Source of the DNA: Bacillota bacterium
Lineage (GTDB): Bacteria > Bacillota > Clostridia > Christensenellales > Aristaeellaceae
Reading direction: 5' to 3'
Length of the DNA: 64,000 nt
NCBI GenBank assembly: GCA_023421395.1
Contig: JAEZTL010000029.1
Location: 1 to 64,000, forward strand
Positions within the stretch are counted from its first letter, which is position 1, and every line of letters starts with the position of its first letter. Below, piece after piece: positions 24,201 through 32,781 of the stretch. The notes beneath the pieces are model-generated. The model was not told where the DNA came from, did no database searches, and worked only from the letters and a program-made list of their open reading frames with translations. The position numbers and the translations under genes are program-made.

Positions 24201-24474
24201 CTATGAGAACGCCATGGGCGAGGTCTTTACCGAAACGAGGCCCTTCTCCCTCAGCGTCGCCGCGCTGGAGGATATTGATTACGGCGAGGGCGACTACAAC
24301 TACGACATGGAGACCCCCGCGCCCGAGGCGCCTTCGGCGGCTCAGATCATGCAGTATCTGCCGCTGTGGCTGTACGCCGCGGTGGGCCTGATCCTCCTGG
24401 CCGTGATCCTCTCCATCGCCATGTCTGCGCGCCGACGCCGCAGGAGGATATTCGAAGACGATGAGATGGATTGA
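21208..24474 (+). CDS. Large secreted/membrane-anchored protein with duplicated unknown domain and CARDB-like domains
   Basis: 1088 residues. Signal sequence 1-30. An InlB-type beta-grasp repeat is at about 55-115, followed by an unnamed domain A (122-281). After a Pro/Glu/Thr-rich linker (282-485) there is a second beta-grasp repeat (about 485-555) and domain B (about 626-775). Domains A and B share TP-xx-F, ...LPV, and a closing GYYTLTGTLYWKMQG / GSYTLKGTIVWRLKG. Two CARDB/NEW3-like beta domains follow (about 797-1020). A C-terminal helix (about 1046-1070) and RRRRRR anchor it. It is coded between an ABC ATPase and a MacB-type permease. Confidence 0.85.
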   Translation: MTSQRVKSLILALMMALTLVAPSLSAAFAEATAAPAESVAAAPTQTPASGKKVKQYKVKFVDAVTGKAVGETQRVNKGESAAAPEAPDHADLGFQFAGWSRDFSAVSKNITVTARYVSLHQMTPGDFDAASAAPGGALKLMLPVAFKNALTGDEIASNTLSNGKRTGYDAKRGIREYDQKALAGQGIEWIRVDLDLSGTPLKAAKSDRSVYVMRSLKDSKKKYGVPSGEPVNRGFATFGNVKARANAERGSYTLKGTIVWRLKGTKLDNEFPFEIKLTIGGPAETQVPQGAAQPEGTAQPEGTTQPGATAGFDDAEMLTANQAKAGAEPVTQILGPEETASPRPTETAQPDVTADPAETAESVETPMPAETPEPVEPAAAAEITASPEPPATPEADPAQPVARKSLAYAAPDASAAELTSTLEPAASFEPTVSPEPTVSPEPTATPETPAQPEEALEITAKSAGLTAKDTPEEETPDTGDTDAAASYTATFVDFDGSTITTSTVEAGMTPSTPGDYVAGEKPVKKTSDGWSRFSGWNPELAVMTQNTTYNALYSEISSEPQIAYKDSFDGADLGTDKDAAETVAKSHANLGYEFTGWKEEASYNEGTGELRVTATTEYEPTSIIAITPRSFPVGKPKGSITIALPVSYQLGQDGAPVYSDTLADTGKRAEKYTGKEAPSDFNQEELSGKGVEDMYIQLDAFGSDDPVTAASLSPAYVVKGGENQGYAVFDGITVKSSATNGYYTLTGTLYWKMQGQAKYSSMTFSTQVRVTGATSSSGGSSYGGGGTTSGTEKPQAKLVVEAITTDPLSPKAGDSFDIVLSLKNTSSDYFVQNVELTYTTEEDALMPAGGSNSVYIARIDKGESFEQRLAVKASPELANENVKVELAMDYEDKKLTALTATQSVLVKVAQVQRMQLDELQLPTTMPTAGDSAQLSLGIFNLGRTVLYNVTAKVVSDNPNLAAGQSFFGGNMDPGTSKTAELEATPVEAGQYNGSVQVTYENAMGEVFTETRPFSLSVAALEDIDYGEGDYNYDMETPAPEAPSAAQIMQYLPLWLYAAVGLILLAVILSIAMSARRRRRRIFEDDEMD

Positions 24475-25867
24475 CATCCTGTCCGCGGCGCTTGAGAACC
24501 TCCGGCGGCGCAAGCTGCGCAGCGCGCTGACCATGCTGGGCGTGGTCATCGGCACGGCCGCCATCGTGGTGACCATTTCGCTGGGCTACGGCGCGGAAAA
24601 GACGCAGATGGCGGCGCTGGAATCGGCCACCAACCTGCGCATGATCCAGGTGTATCCCAACTACGGCTATTCTGACACCGGCACGTCTGTCAGCGGCAAG
24701 CGTATCTCCACCATCAATGACAACGTCATCCGCCAGATTCGCGCCATCAACGGGGTCAACGCGGTCACGCCGGTGGTCAGCCTGTATTCGGGCATCAACT
24801 TTACGCTCAAGGTGGGCAAGCGGCAGAACCCCACCATGCTGATGGGCGTGCTGCCCAGGGACTTTGCAAAGATGGTGAAACTCAAGAGCGGTCACTTCTT
24901 CTCCGCGACCACGGCGACAGCCGAGTTCATCATGTCGGAGATCAGCATGCTGGACTTCCAGAACCCCGACTCGCCCGGCGATTACGTGGACGTGTACACG
25001 CTGCTGATGGAGGGCAAGGAGCTGCCGCTGCCCAAGGTCAACTGGCTGAACGAGAGTTACACCATGACCATGAGCTGGGAGGTCACCGACGAGGATTCCG
25101 CTTCCACGGATGACGAGCCCGTCATCAAGACGAAGGATGTAAAGGCCCGCATGGTGGGAATCCTGCCCGCGGACATCAATGACATGACCTACGGCTACGG
25201 CGCGGTGGTCAACCTGAACTGGCTCAAAAAGCTCTACAAGGACAACAAGCAGCTCTTTAAGGACATGGGCGTGGACAGCCTGGACAAGTACGACACCGTG
25301 TACGTGCTTGTCGACAGCGTGGACGCTGTGCAGGACGTGTCCAAGGAACTGATGGAACTGGGCGTTGGCTACTACAGCCCTATGGAGTGGGTCAATACCA
25401 TCCGCAAGCAGATCCAGACCATGCAGGCGTTTTTGGGTTTCATCGGCGCGATCTCCCTGCTGGTCGCGGCGCTGTCGATCGCCAACACCATGATGATGTC
25501 CATCTACGAGCGCACCCGCGAGATCGGCGTGATGAAAGTGCTGGGCTGCAGGCTCGGCAACATCCGCGTGATGTTTCTGAGCGAGGCCGCCTACATCGGC
25601 GTGTTCGGCGGGGCGCTGGGGCTGGTGGTCAGCTACCTTCTCAGCTACGCGCTCAACACCGTGGAGGCGCTGCAGCGGCTGGCAGGCAGCATCATGCAGT
25701 CCGGCGACATGTTCACGCAGGAGGGCGCGACGGTTTCGATCATCCCGCCGGCGCTGGCTTTTGGTACCTGGGTATTCGTGGTGCTGATCTCCATCGGCTC
25801 CGGCTTCTATCCGGCGCAGCGCGCCACGCGGCTTTCGTCGCTGGCCGCGATACGCAGCGCGGACTAG
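24461..25867 (+). CDS. MacB-type ABC permease (FtsX-like)
   Basis: 468 residues. The N-terminal LRSALTMLGVVIGTAAIVVTISLGYG is the MacB first helix, followed by a large periplasmic-type domain (about 60-310). Three C-terminal helices and YERTREIGVMKVLG complete the FtsX fold. It overlaps the large surface protein gene by 14 bases, so they are coupled. Export of a peptide or lipid, or signalling to wall enzymes, is possible. Confidence 0.93.
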   Translation: MRWIDILSAALENLRRRKLRSALTMLGVVIGTAAIVVTISLGYGAEKTQMAALESATNLRMIQVYPNYGYSDTGTSVSGKRISTINDNVIRQIRAINGVNAVTPVVSLYSGINFTLKVGKRQNPTMLMGVLPRDFAKMVKLKSGHFFSATTATAEFIMSEISMLDFQNPDSPGDYVDVYTLLMEGKELPLPKVNWLNESYTMTMSWEVTDEDSASTDDEPVIKTKDVKARMVGILPADINDMTYGYGAVVNLNWLKKLYKDNKQLFKDMGVDSLDKYDTVYVLVDSVDAVQDVSKELMELGVGYYSPMEWVNTIRKQIQTMQAFLGFIGAISLLVAALSIANTMMMSIYERTREIGVMKVLGCRLGNIRVMFLSEAAYIGVFGGALGLVVSYLLSYALNTVEALQRLAGSIMQSGDMFTQEGATVSIIPPALAFGTWVFVVLISIGSGFYPAQRATRLSSLAAIRSAD

Positions 25868-25946
25868 AGGCGCCGCAAGCGGCGCGGGCAACCTGAGCGG
25901 TCAAGCCATTGGCAAAGCGCCCGTAAATCTTCAAGTTGCTCCGAGC

Positions 25947-25966
25947 GGCGTGTGCGCCGGGAACGT
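25947..25966. repeat. Dispersed hairpin motif, copy 1
   Basis: CGGCGTGTGCGCCGGGAACG here matches 19 of 20 bases with a copy at 55770-55789. Both copies lie downstream of ABC transporter genes. Confidence 0.4.
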
Positions 25967-26120
25967 CGCTTCAGTTCCGGTGCCGGCCGCGCCGGTCGGC
26001 GGGCAGGACCGAAGGCTCCAAGGGCCGCGGCTTTCAAGGCGCGTTTTGTCCGGTTTCGGTTGGTTTGCATTGGATGGTTTGGTCATTCGGTGGACATACT
26101 GTCACGCGAGAGGTGATGGT

Positions 26121-26750
26121 ATGTCCTTTGGTTTTATTCTGCTGATTGTGGTCGCGATTCTGGTGATGTTCGGCGTTGGTCAGCGCGCGCTGGATCGGCT
26201 CAGGCTCACCGACAAGCAGGCGATGCTGTTCGTGGCGCTGATCATCGTAGGCGGCATCATTCCCGATATCCAGCTGACGCCGCTTTTCGCCTTCAATATT
26301 GGCGGTGCATTGATCCCCCTGGCGCTCTCGATCTACCTGATCGTCCGGGCAGACAGCGCCTGGGAGAAGTGGCGCGCGCTGATCGCCGCCGTGCTGGCGG
26401 GCGCGGCGGTATTCGCACTGGGCCGCTTCCTGCCCGCGGAGCCGGAGCGGACGCAGATCGATCCCAACTACCTGTACGGCATCGCGGCCGCGGTGGTGGC
26501 CTATGTGTTTGGCCGTTCCCGGCGCGCGTCCTTTGTGGCAGGCGTGGTGGGCGTGATGCTGGCGGATACCGCGCAGGCGGTGATCAATTGGAGCCAGGGC
26601 ATTGATCAGGCGCTGATCCTGGGCGGCGCGGGCGCGTTTGACGCCGTGGTCATCGCGGGTGTTTTGGCGGTGCTGCTGGCCGAACTGTTCGGAGAATTGA
26701 TTGAGCGCGCGATGCGCGGCGCTCATACGGGGGAGGAGAAGGGGAAATGA
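26121..26750 (+). CDS. DUF1614 family membrane protein
   Basis: 209 residues, six or so membrane helices. It has GGIIPDIQLTPLFAFNIGG near residues 45-65, the DUF1614 hallmark. GAGGTGATGGT precedes the ATG. The gene overlaps spoIIP by four bases. DUF1614 next to spoIIP is a recurring arrangement in spore-forming Clostridia, which supports a sporulation-associated role that is not defined. Confidence 0.8.
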   Translation: MSFGFILLIVVAILVMFGVGQRALDRLRLTDKQAMLFVALIIVGGIIPDIQLTPLFAFNIGGALIPLALSIYLIVRADSAWEKWRALIAAVLAGAAVFALGRFLPAEPERTQIDPNYLYGIAAAVVAYVFGRSRRASFVAGVVGVMLADTAQAVINWSQGIDQALILGGAGAFDAVVIAGVLAVLLAELFGELIERAMRGAHTGEEKGK

Positions 26751-27910
26751 AACGGCTGACCGCCCTTGGGCTGATCATTCTGCTTTTGATGCCCATTCCG
26801 GTACTGGCAGAGGAGTACGAGTATCAGGACGACGTCGTCTACCGCATCTATGACGAGAGCGGCGCGTACCTGACTTCCTACGCCGGCAAGGTTTACGCGG
26901 ACGACGAGTACATCGCGGGGAACGACAAGCTCTATATCGTGACCAGCGTGGACGACGCCATGCTGACCGCCACCGCCAGTTACGTGGGCGTCGAGACATA
27001 CGAGGCGCGCATTGAGACGCAGTCGGTGTTCTCGGACGCCGCGGCGGCCTCGGCGACCCCTGCCGCCTCTCCCGGCACGACGGCAGCGGCGAACGCGTCG
27101 CCCTCGGCGTCCGGCGGCGGCAAGAAGGTCGTGGCCATGTATTCCACCCACACCGACGAATCCTACGAGCCTTCCGACGGCACGTCCTCCAAGACGAGGG
27201 CGGCGGGCATTCTCGACGTGGGCAACGCGCTCAAGGGCAACCTCGAGAAGCTGGGCGTTCAGGTGGTCTATGACGAAACCAGCCACCTGCCCCACGACGC
27301 CGGCGCCTACCGCAGGTCCCGTCAGACCGCCGAGGAACTGCTGAAAAAGCAGCCCGACGCGCTGATCGACATTCATCGGGACGGCATCCCCGACCCGGGA
27401 GAATACAACGACACCATCGGCGGCGAGAAGATGACCAAGGTGCGGCTGGAGGTGGGGCGCTCCAACCCCAACGCGGACTCCAACCGAAATTTCGCCAAGC
27501 AGATCAAGGCCACCGCCGACAAGATGTACCCGGGGCTGGTCAAGGACATCTTCATCGGCAAGGGCAATTATAATCAGGAACTCTACCCGCAGTCGGTGCT
27601 GCTGGAGTTCGGCACCCACACCACCAGCAAGGAGCGGGCGGTTCTGTCCACGGAGCCGATGGCGAAGGTCCTGGATCAGGTATTGTTCGGCGGAACGGCA
27701 AAAGCGGAAGAAAATGTACAGCAAGGGAACAAATCCGCTGGGAAAGGCGTCTTATGGTTGATCGGTGGCGTCATCGTCGCCGGAATTCTCTATGCGCTGG
27801 CCGCGACCGGTACCTTCGACAGCATGAAGCGCAGGCTCGCCCGCGGCGCCAGCGAGGTGACGGGCGGCACCGTCGGGCGCAAGCCCGGCGATCCCAAAGA
27901 CCCCAAATAA
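26747..27910 (+). CDS. spoIIP: Stage II sporulation protein P (peptidoglycan hydrolase)
   Basis: 387 residues. Signal sequence 1-21. The SpoIIP catalytic domain lies at about 125-315 with YSTHTDESYEPSDG, LIDIHRDG and LLEFGTHTTS, which hold the metal ligands. The C-terminal membrane helix (about 325-345) is unusual, because SpoIIP is normally anchored by an N-terminal helix. During engulfment SpoIIP, with SpoIID and SpoIIM, cuts peptidoglycan. Presence argues for an ability to sporulate. Confidence 0.9.
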   Translation: MKRLTALGLIILLLMPIPVLAEEYEYQDDVVYRIYDESGAYLTSYAGKVYADDEYIAGNDKLYIVTSVDDAMLTATASYVGVETYEARIETQSVFSDAAAASATPAASPGTTAAANASPSASGGGKKVVAMYSTHTDESYEPSDGTSSKTRAAGILDVGNALKGNLEKLGVQVVYDETSHLPHDAGAYRRSRQTAEELLKKQPDALIDIHRDGIPDPGEYNDTIGGEKMTKVRLEVGRSNPNADSNRNFAKQIKATADKMYPGLVKDIFIGKGNYNQELYPQSVLLEFGTHTTSKERAVLSTEPMAKVLDQVLFGGTAKAEENVQQGNKSAGKGVLWLIGGVIVAGILYALAATGTFDSMKRRLARGASEVTGGTVGRKPGDPKDPK

Positions 27911-28026
27911 ATCATGATGGTTGCGTAATAAATTTGTAACCCTATGGATGCACAAGCAAGGCTTTGCTGTGGTACAATAAAATCTAGCGGACGAATTTGT
28001 ACGACCGGCGGAAGAGAGGGGATCGC

Positions 28027-28518
28027 ATGAAAATCCGCAAGAGTGTGCTTGGGCTGATTTGCCTGGCGCTGATCGCGTCCATGGCGCTTGCGCCGCTGAA
28101 CGCGCTGGCCGAAAAGGGCAAGATATACAAGTCGACGGAAAACGGCGTTCGCATTCGCGAAAAGCCGCAGTCTGGCTCCGCCATCATTGGCAAGCTCAAA
28201 AAGGGTGAGAAGGTCATCCATCTGAGCACCAAGAACAGTTGGTGGCGCATCAAGACATCCAACGGCCTGAGCGGATACGTATTTCCTTCGAACCTCAAGT
28301 ACTACCGTACCTACGACGTGGGCAAGATCTACCGGGCCAGTTCCTCCAAGGGCATCAAGGTCTACAAAAAGGCCGCATCGAAGTCTGGAGTCAAGGGGAC
28401 GCTGACGCGCAAGTACACCGTTGTACTGCTGGCCAAGTCTGGCAACTGGGGCCTGATCCGGGTGGTCAAGAACGGCAAGGTGGGTTATGTACCGCTGAAA
28501 AACCTGATCTCCGCCTAA
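28027..28518 (+). CDS. Secreted protein with two SH3-like domains
   Basis: 163 residues. Signal sequence ends near ALA-EK (residues 1-27). The first SH3b domain is about 28-95 (NGVRIREKPQSGSAIIGKLKKGEKV, WWRIKT, GLSGYVFPSNL) and the second about 100-163. AGAGGGGATCGC precedes the ATG, and TACAAT at 27973 is the likely -10. SH3b pairs bind peptidoglycan or act as wall-targeting modules. Confidence 0.85.
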   Translation: MKIRKSVLGLICLALIASMALAPLNALAEKGKIYKSTENGVRIREKPQSGSAIIGKLKKGEKVIHLSTKNSWWRIKTSNGLSGYVFPSNLKYYRTYDVGKIYRASSSKGIKVYKKAASKSGVKGTLTRKYTVVLLAKSGNWGLIRVVKNGKVGYVPLKNLISA

Positions 28519-28535
28519 ACTCTCGTCCATCTTCC

Positions 28536-28565
28536 GGGATCCCGCGCCGCAAGGCGCGGGATCCC
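28536..28565 (+). terminator. Terminator-like hairpin after the SH3 gene
   Basis: GGGATCCCGCGCC-GCAA-GGCGCGGGATCCC is a perfect 13-bp stem; the T run behind it is poor (TTGTTCT). Confidence 0.6.
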
Positions 28566-28601
28566 TTGTTCTATGGACATCCATCGCATAAAGGCGTGAA
28601 T

Positions 28602-28740
28602 TGTACCCGGCGGCATGCGCGCAGGGTACGTTGTTTCTTCTTCCGACAATATGCGCGCCGGCGGAAGAAGCGTTCTCTTTGGCCGGCGGGCTGACGGGGA
28701 GCATAAGAGATTGGCTCCCGCACGGCTTTTTCCTCCGCGT
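28602..28740 (+). other. Cluster of three hairpins in the 344-bp gap before ugd
   Basis: GTACCC...GGGTAC (28603-28608 with 28624-28629), CTTCTTCCG...CGGAAGAAG (28637-28645 with 28662-28670), and GGGAGC...GCTCCC (28697-28702 with 28714-28719), the last close to a TTTTT. No reading frame with a ribosome site is seen here. Confidence 0.4.
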
Positions 28741-28790
28741 CAAAAAACCTGCCGGGGCTTGCGCCCTTCGCGGAGCGCCGCCTTTTCTGT

Positions 28791-28819
28791 TTGTAATCCC
28801 CGGGGAAGAATGCTATAAT
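28791..28819 (+). promoter_or_regulatory. Promoter of ugd
   Basis: TTGTAA (28791-28796), 17-bp spacer, TATAAT (28814-28819). Confidence 0.7.
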
Positions 28820-28862
28820 ATCTTCATCGATGTGGAATACTTCCGAGAAATGGAGAAGGTAC

Positions 28863-30188
28863 ATGAAGGCTTACAACATCGCCGTGGCGGGCACGGGGTA
28901 CGTGGGGCTGGTGGCGGGCGTGTGCTTTGCGCACGTGGGGCACTACGTCACCTGCGTCGACGTGGACGAGGCGAAGGTTCAGAGGATGCGCGCGGGCGAG
29001 TCGCCCATCTACGAAGAAGGCCTCGAGGAACTGATGCGCGAGGTGATCTCCGCCGGGCGCATCCGGTTTACCACCGACTACCAGGCGGCTTACCGCGATG
29101 CGGACGCCATCTTCATCGGCGTGGGTACGCCCGAGCAGCCGGACGGCTCGGCCAACCTCTCCCACATCGCCACCGTTGCGCGCCAGATCGCCGAAACTGT
29201 GGAGAAGGACTGCCTGGTGGTGGTCAAGTCCACCGTACCGGTGGGTACCAACGACAAGGTGGAGCAGTTCATCCATGATTTCCTGACCCACGACGTCCGC
29301 GTGGAAGTGGCGTCGAACCCGGAATTTCTGGCTCAGGGAACGGCGGTACACGATACGCTGAAGGCGCAGCGCATCATCATCGGCACGAAGAGCGACGCGG
29401 CGGAGCGGATGATGCAGGAAATCTATGAACCCTTTGGCCTTCCGATCGTATCGGTGGGCCGCCGCAGCGCGGAGATGGTTAAATACGCCTCGAACGACTT
29501 CCTGGCGCTGAAGATTTCCTACATCAACGACATCGCCAACCTGTGCGAACTGGTGGGCGCGGACATCACCGAGGTGGCCCGCGGCATGAGCTACGACGAA
29601 CGCATCGGGAAGCGTTTTTTAAACCCGGGCGTCGGCTACGGCGGAAGCTGCTTTCCCAAGGACACCAAGGCGCTCCGCTTTCTGGCCCGGCAGTGCGGCT
29701 ACCGGCTGCGCACCGTGGACGCGGCGGTGGAAGTCAACGAGGCGCAGAAGACCGTGCTGTTTGAAAAGGCCTGCCGCAGGCTCATCACCTTCGATCACCT
29801 GAAGGTGGCGGTACTGGGCGTGGCGTTCAAAGCCGGCACCGACGATCTCCGGGAGGCGCCGTCCATCGACAACGTGCAGAAGCTGCTGGATGCCGGCGCG
29901 ATCATTCACTTTTTCGATCCCGCCGCGGCCGCGGCCTTTGAACGCCGGTTCCCGGGCAGGGTGTTTGCGGAGAAATCGCCGGAGGATGCGCTTGTCGGCG
30001 CCAATGTGTGCTTCGCGTTCACGGAATGGCCGGAGGTACGCGCCCTCGAGCCGGACATTTTTAAACGTCAGATGCGTACGCCGCTGGTCTACGACGGGCG
30101 CAATCTCTTCGACCCGGCGCGGATGGCCGCCGCCGGCGTCGAGTATTACTGCGTGGGTCGGCCGGGCGTCGGCCCCGCTGGGAAATGA
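28863..30188 (+). CDS. ugd: UDP-glucose 6-dehydrogenase
   Basis: 441 residues. The Rossmann start is IAVAGTGYVGLVAGVCFA, the bridging region has GVGTPEQPDG and VVKSTVPVGTND, and the catalytic Cys is in GYGGSCFPKD. The C-terminal domain has AGTDDLREAPS. It oxidises UDP-glucose to UDP-glucuronate, a precursor of uronic-acid-containing capsule or wall polymers. No glycosyltransferase cluster is adjacent. ATGGAGAAGGTAC precedes the ATG. Confidence 0.96.
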   Translation: MKAYNIAVAGTGYVGLVAGVCFAHVGHYVTCVDVDEAKVQRMRAGESPIYEEGLEELMREVISAGRIRFTTDYQAAYRDADAIFIGVGTPEQPDGSANLSHIATVARQIAETVEKDCLVVVKSTVPVGTNDKVEQFIHDFLTHDVRVEVASNPEFLAQGTAVHDTLKAQRIIIGTKSDAAERMMQEIYEPFGLPIVSVGRRSAEMVKYASNDFLALKISYINDIANLCELVGADITEVARGMSYDERIGKRFLNPGVGYGGSCFPKDTKALRFLARQCGYRLRTVDAAVEVNEAQKTVLFEKACRRLITFDHLKVAVLGVAFKAGTDDLREAPSIDNVQKLLDAGAIIHFFDPAAAAAFERRFPGRVFAEKSPEDALVGANVCFAFTEWPEVRALEPDIFKRQMRTPLVYDGRNLFDPARMAAAGVEYYCVGRPGVGPAGK

Positions 30189-30259
30189 ACCAAGCGGCGC
30201 GCGCGCGCGTCAGATAGAGTAAATCCTGCCATCATCGGCCGGAAAGCGGAGGGATGAGG

Positions 30260-31798
30260 GTGCTCGCAGCCGTCAATACGGGTTTGAAGGCTTTTTTCCT
30301 GTCCGGCGGGATCAACCTGATCCTCTACATCCTGCTGGCGGCGGTGTTCGTGTACGGCCTGATCCGTGCCATCGCGCCGCTTTCGGCTGCCAGGCAGGCG
30401 CTTTATCGCGGTACGCGATCGCTCAAAAAGGGCGACAAGGCCCGCAGGTCCTGGCGGGATGAGGGCTTCCTCGGCGCAGCCTTTGAGGCCCGCTGGAGCG
30501 CGTTTCTGAAAAACCAGATCTTTCTGGAGGAGCGGTTCGGCGGTTCCGCCAAAGTGGAAGATTTCATCGGCGAGGACGAGGTCTGCCCGCCCCAGGCGGT
30601 GGCGCTGGCTGAGTCTGCCCCGGGAATCATGATGTCGCTGGGCTTTCTGGGTACGCTGATCGGCCTCTGGCAGGGACTGCCCGGCGCATCCGACATGGAA
30701 CAGATGCTTCTTGCCGTCCGCGGCGCTCTCGCGCCCGCCATCACGGGCGCGGCGCTGGCGGTGCTGTTTTCGGTGATCTACCGCGCGTCGATGAGCAGCG
30801 CTCAAGGCATGCTCGGCGCCTTCTGCGACGCGATGGCGCGCTACGCGCTGACGCCCCAGGTGGATCCCGCCGCCCAGACCGCGCTCTCTCAGCGGGAGCA
30901 GGCCGACCGCATTCAGCTGCTGGCGGACGATATCTCCGGCAAGCTGGCCGACCGCTTCGCGCAGGCGATGGCCAAGGCCGTCGAACCGATGACGGATGAA
31001 ATGCAGCGCTTTACCCAGTCTGCCTCGCGGGAACAGGTACGCGGCGTGGACGCGCTGGTCAGCCGGTTCGTGGGCCTTCTGGACGAACGCATGGGCGGGG
31101 GCATGGAGAAGCTGTCCCAGACCATCGACGGCCTGTGCAAGAGCCACCAGCAGATTCAGGATGACCTGAAGCGCGCGGCCGACGGCATGGCGCATGTATC
31201 CCGGGATATGGCGGACGCGCAGCGCGCTTCGCAGGATATGATCGATAAGTTTGACGGCTACCTGACCCGGTTGGGCGGCGCGCAGGCGATGGTGGAGGAA
31301 GGCTATTCCCGCATCGCAGCCAACGTCGAGCACCTGGAGATCGTCGCCCGGCAGCAGAACAACTACCTGCTGTCGGTTGGCAAGCTGCAGACCGAGTGGT
31401 CCCGGGCGCTGACCAGCTTTCAGACGGCGGCGGATCAGTTTGCCAAGGTTTCCACCGACAACACTTTCTCCGCCAGCCAGGCGATGAACCGGGCCGCCGA
31501 GGAACTGAAGAAGTCCAGCGAGGCGCTTACCCAGGCACACCAGGCGCTGTCCGCGGGCGTCGCGCGGGATCTTGAGAAGGCCTACGGCGCCTTCTTCCAG
31601 AACGCCGGCAAGGCCACGGACCAGCTCAACTGGCTGATGGAGAATATCAAGACCACGCTGGCCAGGCTGCCGGACCTTCTGGATGACACCGCCGCCATCT
31701 ACGCCGGGCAGGCCGACCGGCTCACCGACGCGCTGCGCCTGGCGCAGGCCGCGTTGGAGGACGCTGTCGACCACATCGGCGCCTACGGAGGGCGTTGA
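30260..31798 (+). CDS. MotA/TolQ/ExbB-family protein with a long helical tail (ZorA-like)
   Basis: 512 residues from a GTG six bases after GGAGGG (an ATG at 30254 is too close to it). Three membrane helices are at about 17-38, 121-140 and 157-177, with the MotA/ExbB signature SLGFLGTLIGLWQGL and APAITGAALAVLFSV. About 330 residues of helical tail follow, predicted cytoplasmic. This architecture resembles ZorA of Zorya defence systems rather than flagellar MotA. It is coded next to a MotB-like protein. No motor-specific partner is present nearby, so the name is structural only. Confidence 0.75.
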   Translation: MLAAVNTGLKAFFLSGGINLILYILLAAVFVYGLIRAIAPLSAARQALYRGTRSLKKGDKARRSWRDEGFLGAAFEARWSAFLKNQIFLEERFGGSAKVEDFIGEDEVCPPQAVALAESAPGIMMSLGFLGTLIGLWQGLPGASDMEQMLLAVRGALAPAITGAALAVLFSVIYRASMSSAQGMLGAFCDAMARYALTPQVDPAAQTALSQREQADRIQLLADDISGKLADRFAQAMAKAVEPMTDEMQRFTQSASREQVRGVDALVSRFVGLLDERMGGGMEKLSQTIDGLCKSHQQIQDDLKRAADGMAHVSRDMADAQRASQDMIDKFDGYLTRLGGAQAMVEEGYSRIAANVEHLEIVARQQNNYLLSVGKLQTEWSRALTSFQTAADQFAKVSTDNTFSASQAMNRAAEELKKSSEALTQAHQALSAGVARDLEKAYGAFFQNAGKATDQLNWLMENIKTTLARLPDLLDDTAAIYAGQADRLTDALRLAQAALEDAVDHIGAYGGR

Positions 31799-31800
31799 CC

Positions 31801-32730
31801 ATGCGGCAAGGTCGAAGGCGCGCGCCGAAGAGCCTTCCGCTGGGCGCGTTGATGGCGCAGGTGATCGTGGTGGTCGCCGTGGTTCTGGTGTTTGGCGTCT
31901 ACCAGCAGCAGCGTGAAAACGCCCGCAAGGCGGAGGAATTCTCATCCATGCAGACGCAGCTCAACCGGCTGGAGGCGCAGCTCGATCAGCGCCGGTCCGC
32001 GCTGGATGGGCGAGAGGAAACCCTCGAGGCGGGCGAAGCGGCGCTCGTGGACGGGCAAAAGGCGCTGGAGACGGATCAGCGGCGGCTTGCGGACGATCAG
32101 TCCGCGCTTGAAAGCGGTCAAGAGGCTCTTTCCGAAGGGCAGCAGGCGCTGGACGAGGCGCGAAAGGCGCTCGAAACCGCGCAGGCGGACCTTGAAACGC
32201 GCGAGCAGCGCCTCGAAGCGCAGCAGTCGAATTTTGACGCGCGGCTTCAGGATTATGAGGAGCTTCAAAAGGCGGTGGACGATGCGCTGGGCGCTCGGGG
32301 CCGCATTGCCGCGGCGCTGAGGGCGGCGTTCCAGACGGCGGGCGTTTCCGCCGCCGTGGATTCGGAGGGCGGCGTGACGGTGGGTGCCGACGCGCTCTTC
32401 GAGGATGCCGCCGCGGCGCTGGCGGAAGAGGGCGAGGCGTTGATGGACCGTTTGCTGCCAGCCTGGTACGGGGTGCTGCAGGGGGAAAGCGTCTCGGCAA
32501 TCTCGGTGGAGGCCTACGCGCCCTCGGGGGATTCGCAGGCGCAGGATCTGGCCGGGCGGCGCGCGCGGGCCATTCTCGAATACTTTGGCCAGACCTCCGC
32601 GCTGGACGAGGCGGCGCGCGCGGCGATCGCCGCCGAGGGGCTTTCGGGCGTCCGGTTTGGCCAGGGCAGCCGCATCGTGCTCCGGTTCTACCTGAACAGC
32701 AACGCGCTCCGCGCGGCCAGGGCCGGATGA
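31801..32730 (+). CDS. MotB/OmpA-like protein with long coiled coil and no acidic residue in the membrane helix
   Basis: 309 residues. A single membrane helix lies at about 13-34 (LGALMAQVIVVVAVVLVFGV). It has no Asp or Glu, unlike MotB, ExbD, TolR or ZorB, where a conserved Asp carries protons. A very regular coiled coil follows (about 36-158) with the repeated pattern ALExxQxAL. The C-terminus (about 180-305) is a divergent OmpA/MotB peptidoglycan-binding domain (LAGRRARAILEYF). GGAGGG precedes the ATG. It would form a stator-like pair with the upstream protein. Confidence 0.75.
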   Translation: MRQGRRRAPKSLPLGALMAQVIVVVAVVLVFGVYQQQRENARKAEEFSSMQTQLNRLEAQLDQRRSALDGREETLEAGEAALVDGQKALETDQRRLADDQSALESGQEALSEGQQALDEARKALETAQADLETREQRLEAQQSNFDARLQDYEELQKAVDDALGARGRIAAALRAAFQTAGVSAAVDSEGGVTVGADALFEDAAAALAEEGEALMDRLLPAWYGVLQGESVSAISVEAYAPSGDSQAQDLAGRRARAILEYFGQTSALDEAARAAIAAEGLSGVRFGQGSRIVLRFYLNSNALRAARAG

Positions 32731-32781
32731 GTTAATCCCACGCATCCCCAAAGGAAGCAGCTGAAATGGAGCGTTCTTGCA

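Noticed and set aside
28601..29278. 225-codon frame upstream of ugd
   Set aside because: It reads into ugd in another frame with Arg/Gly-rich sequence; the ugd promoter lies inside it.
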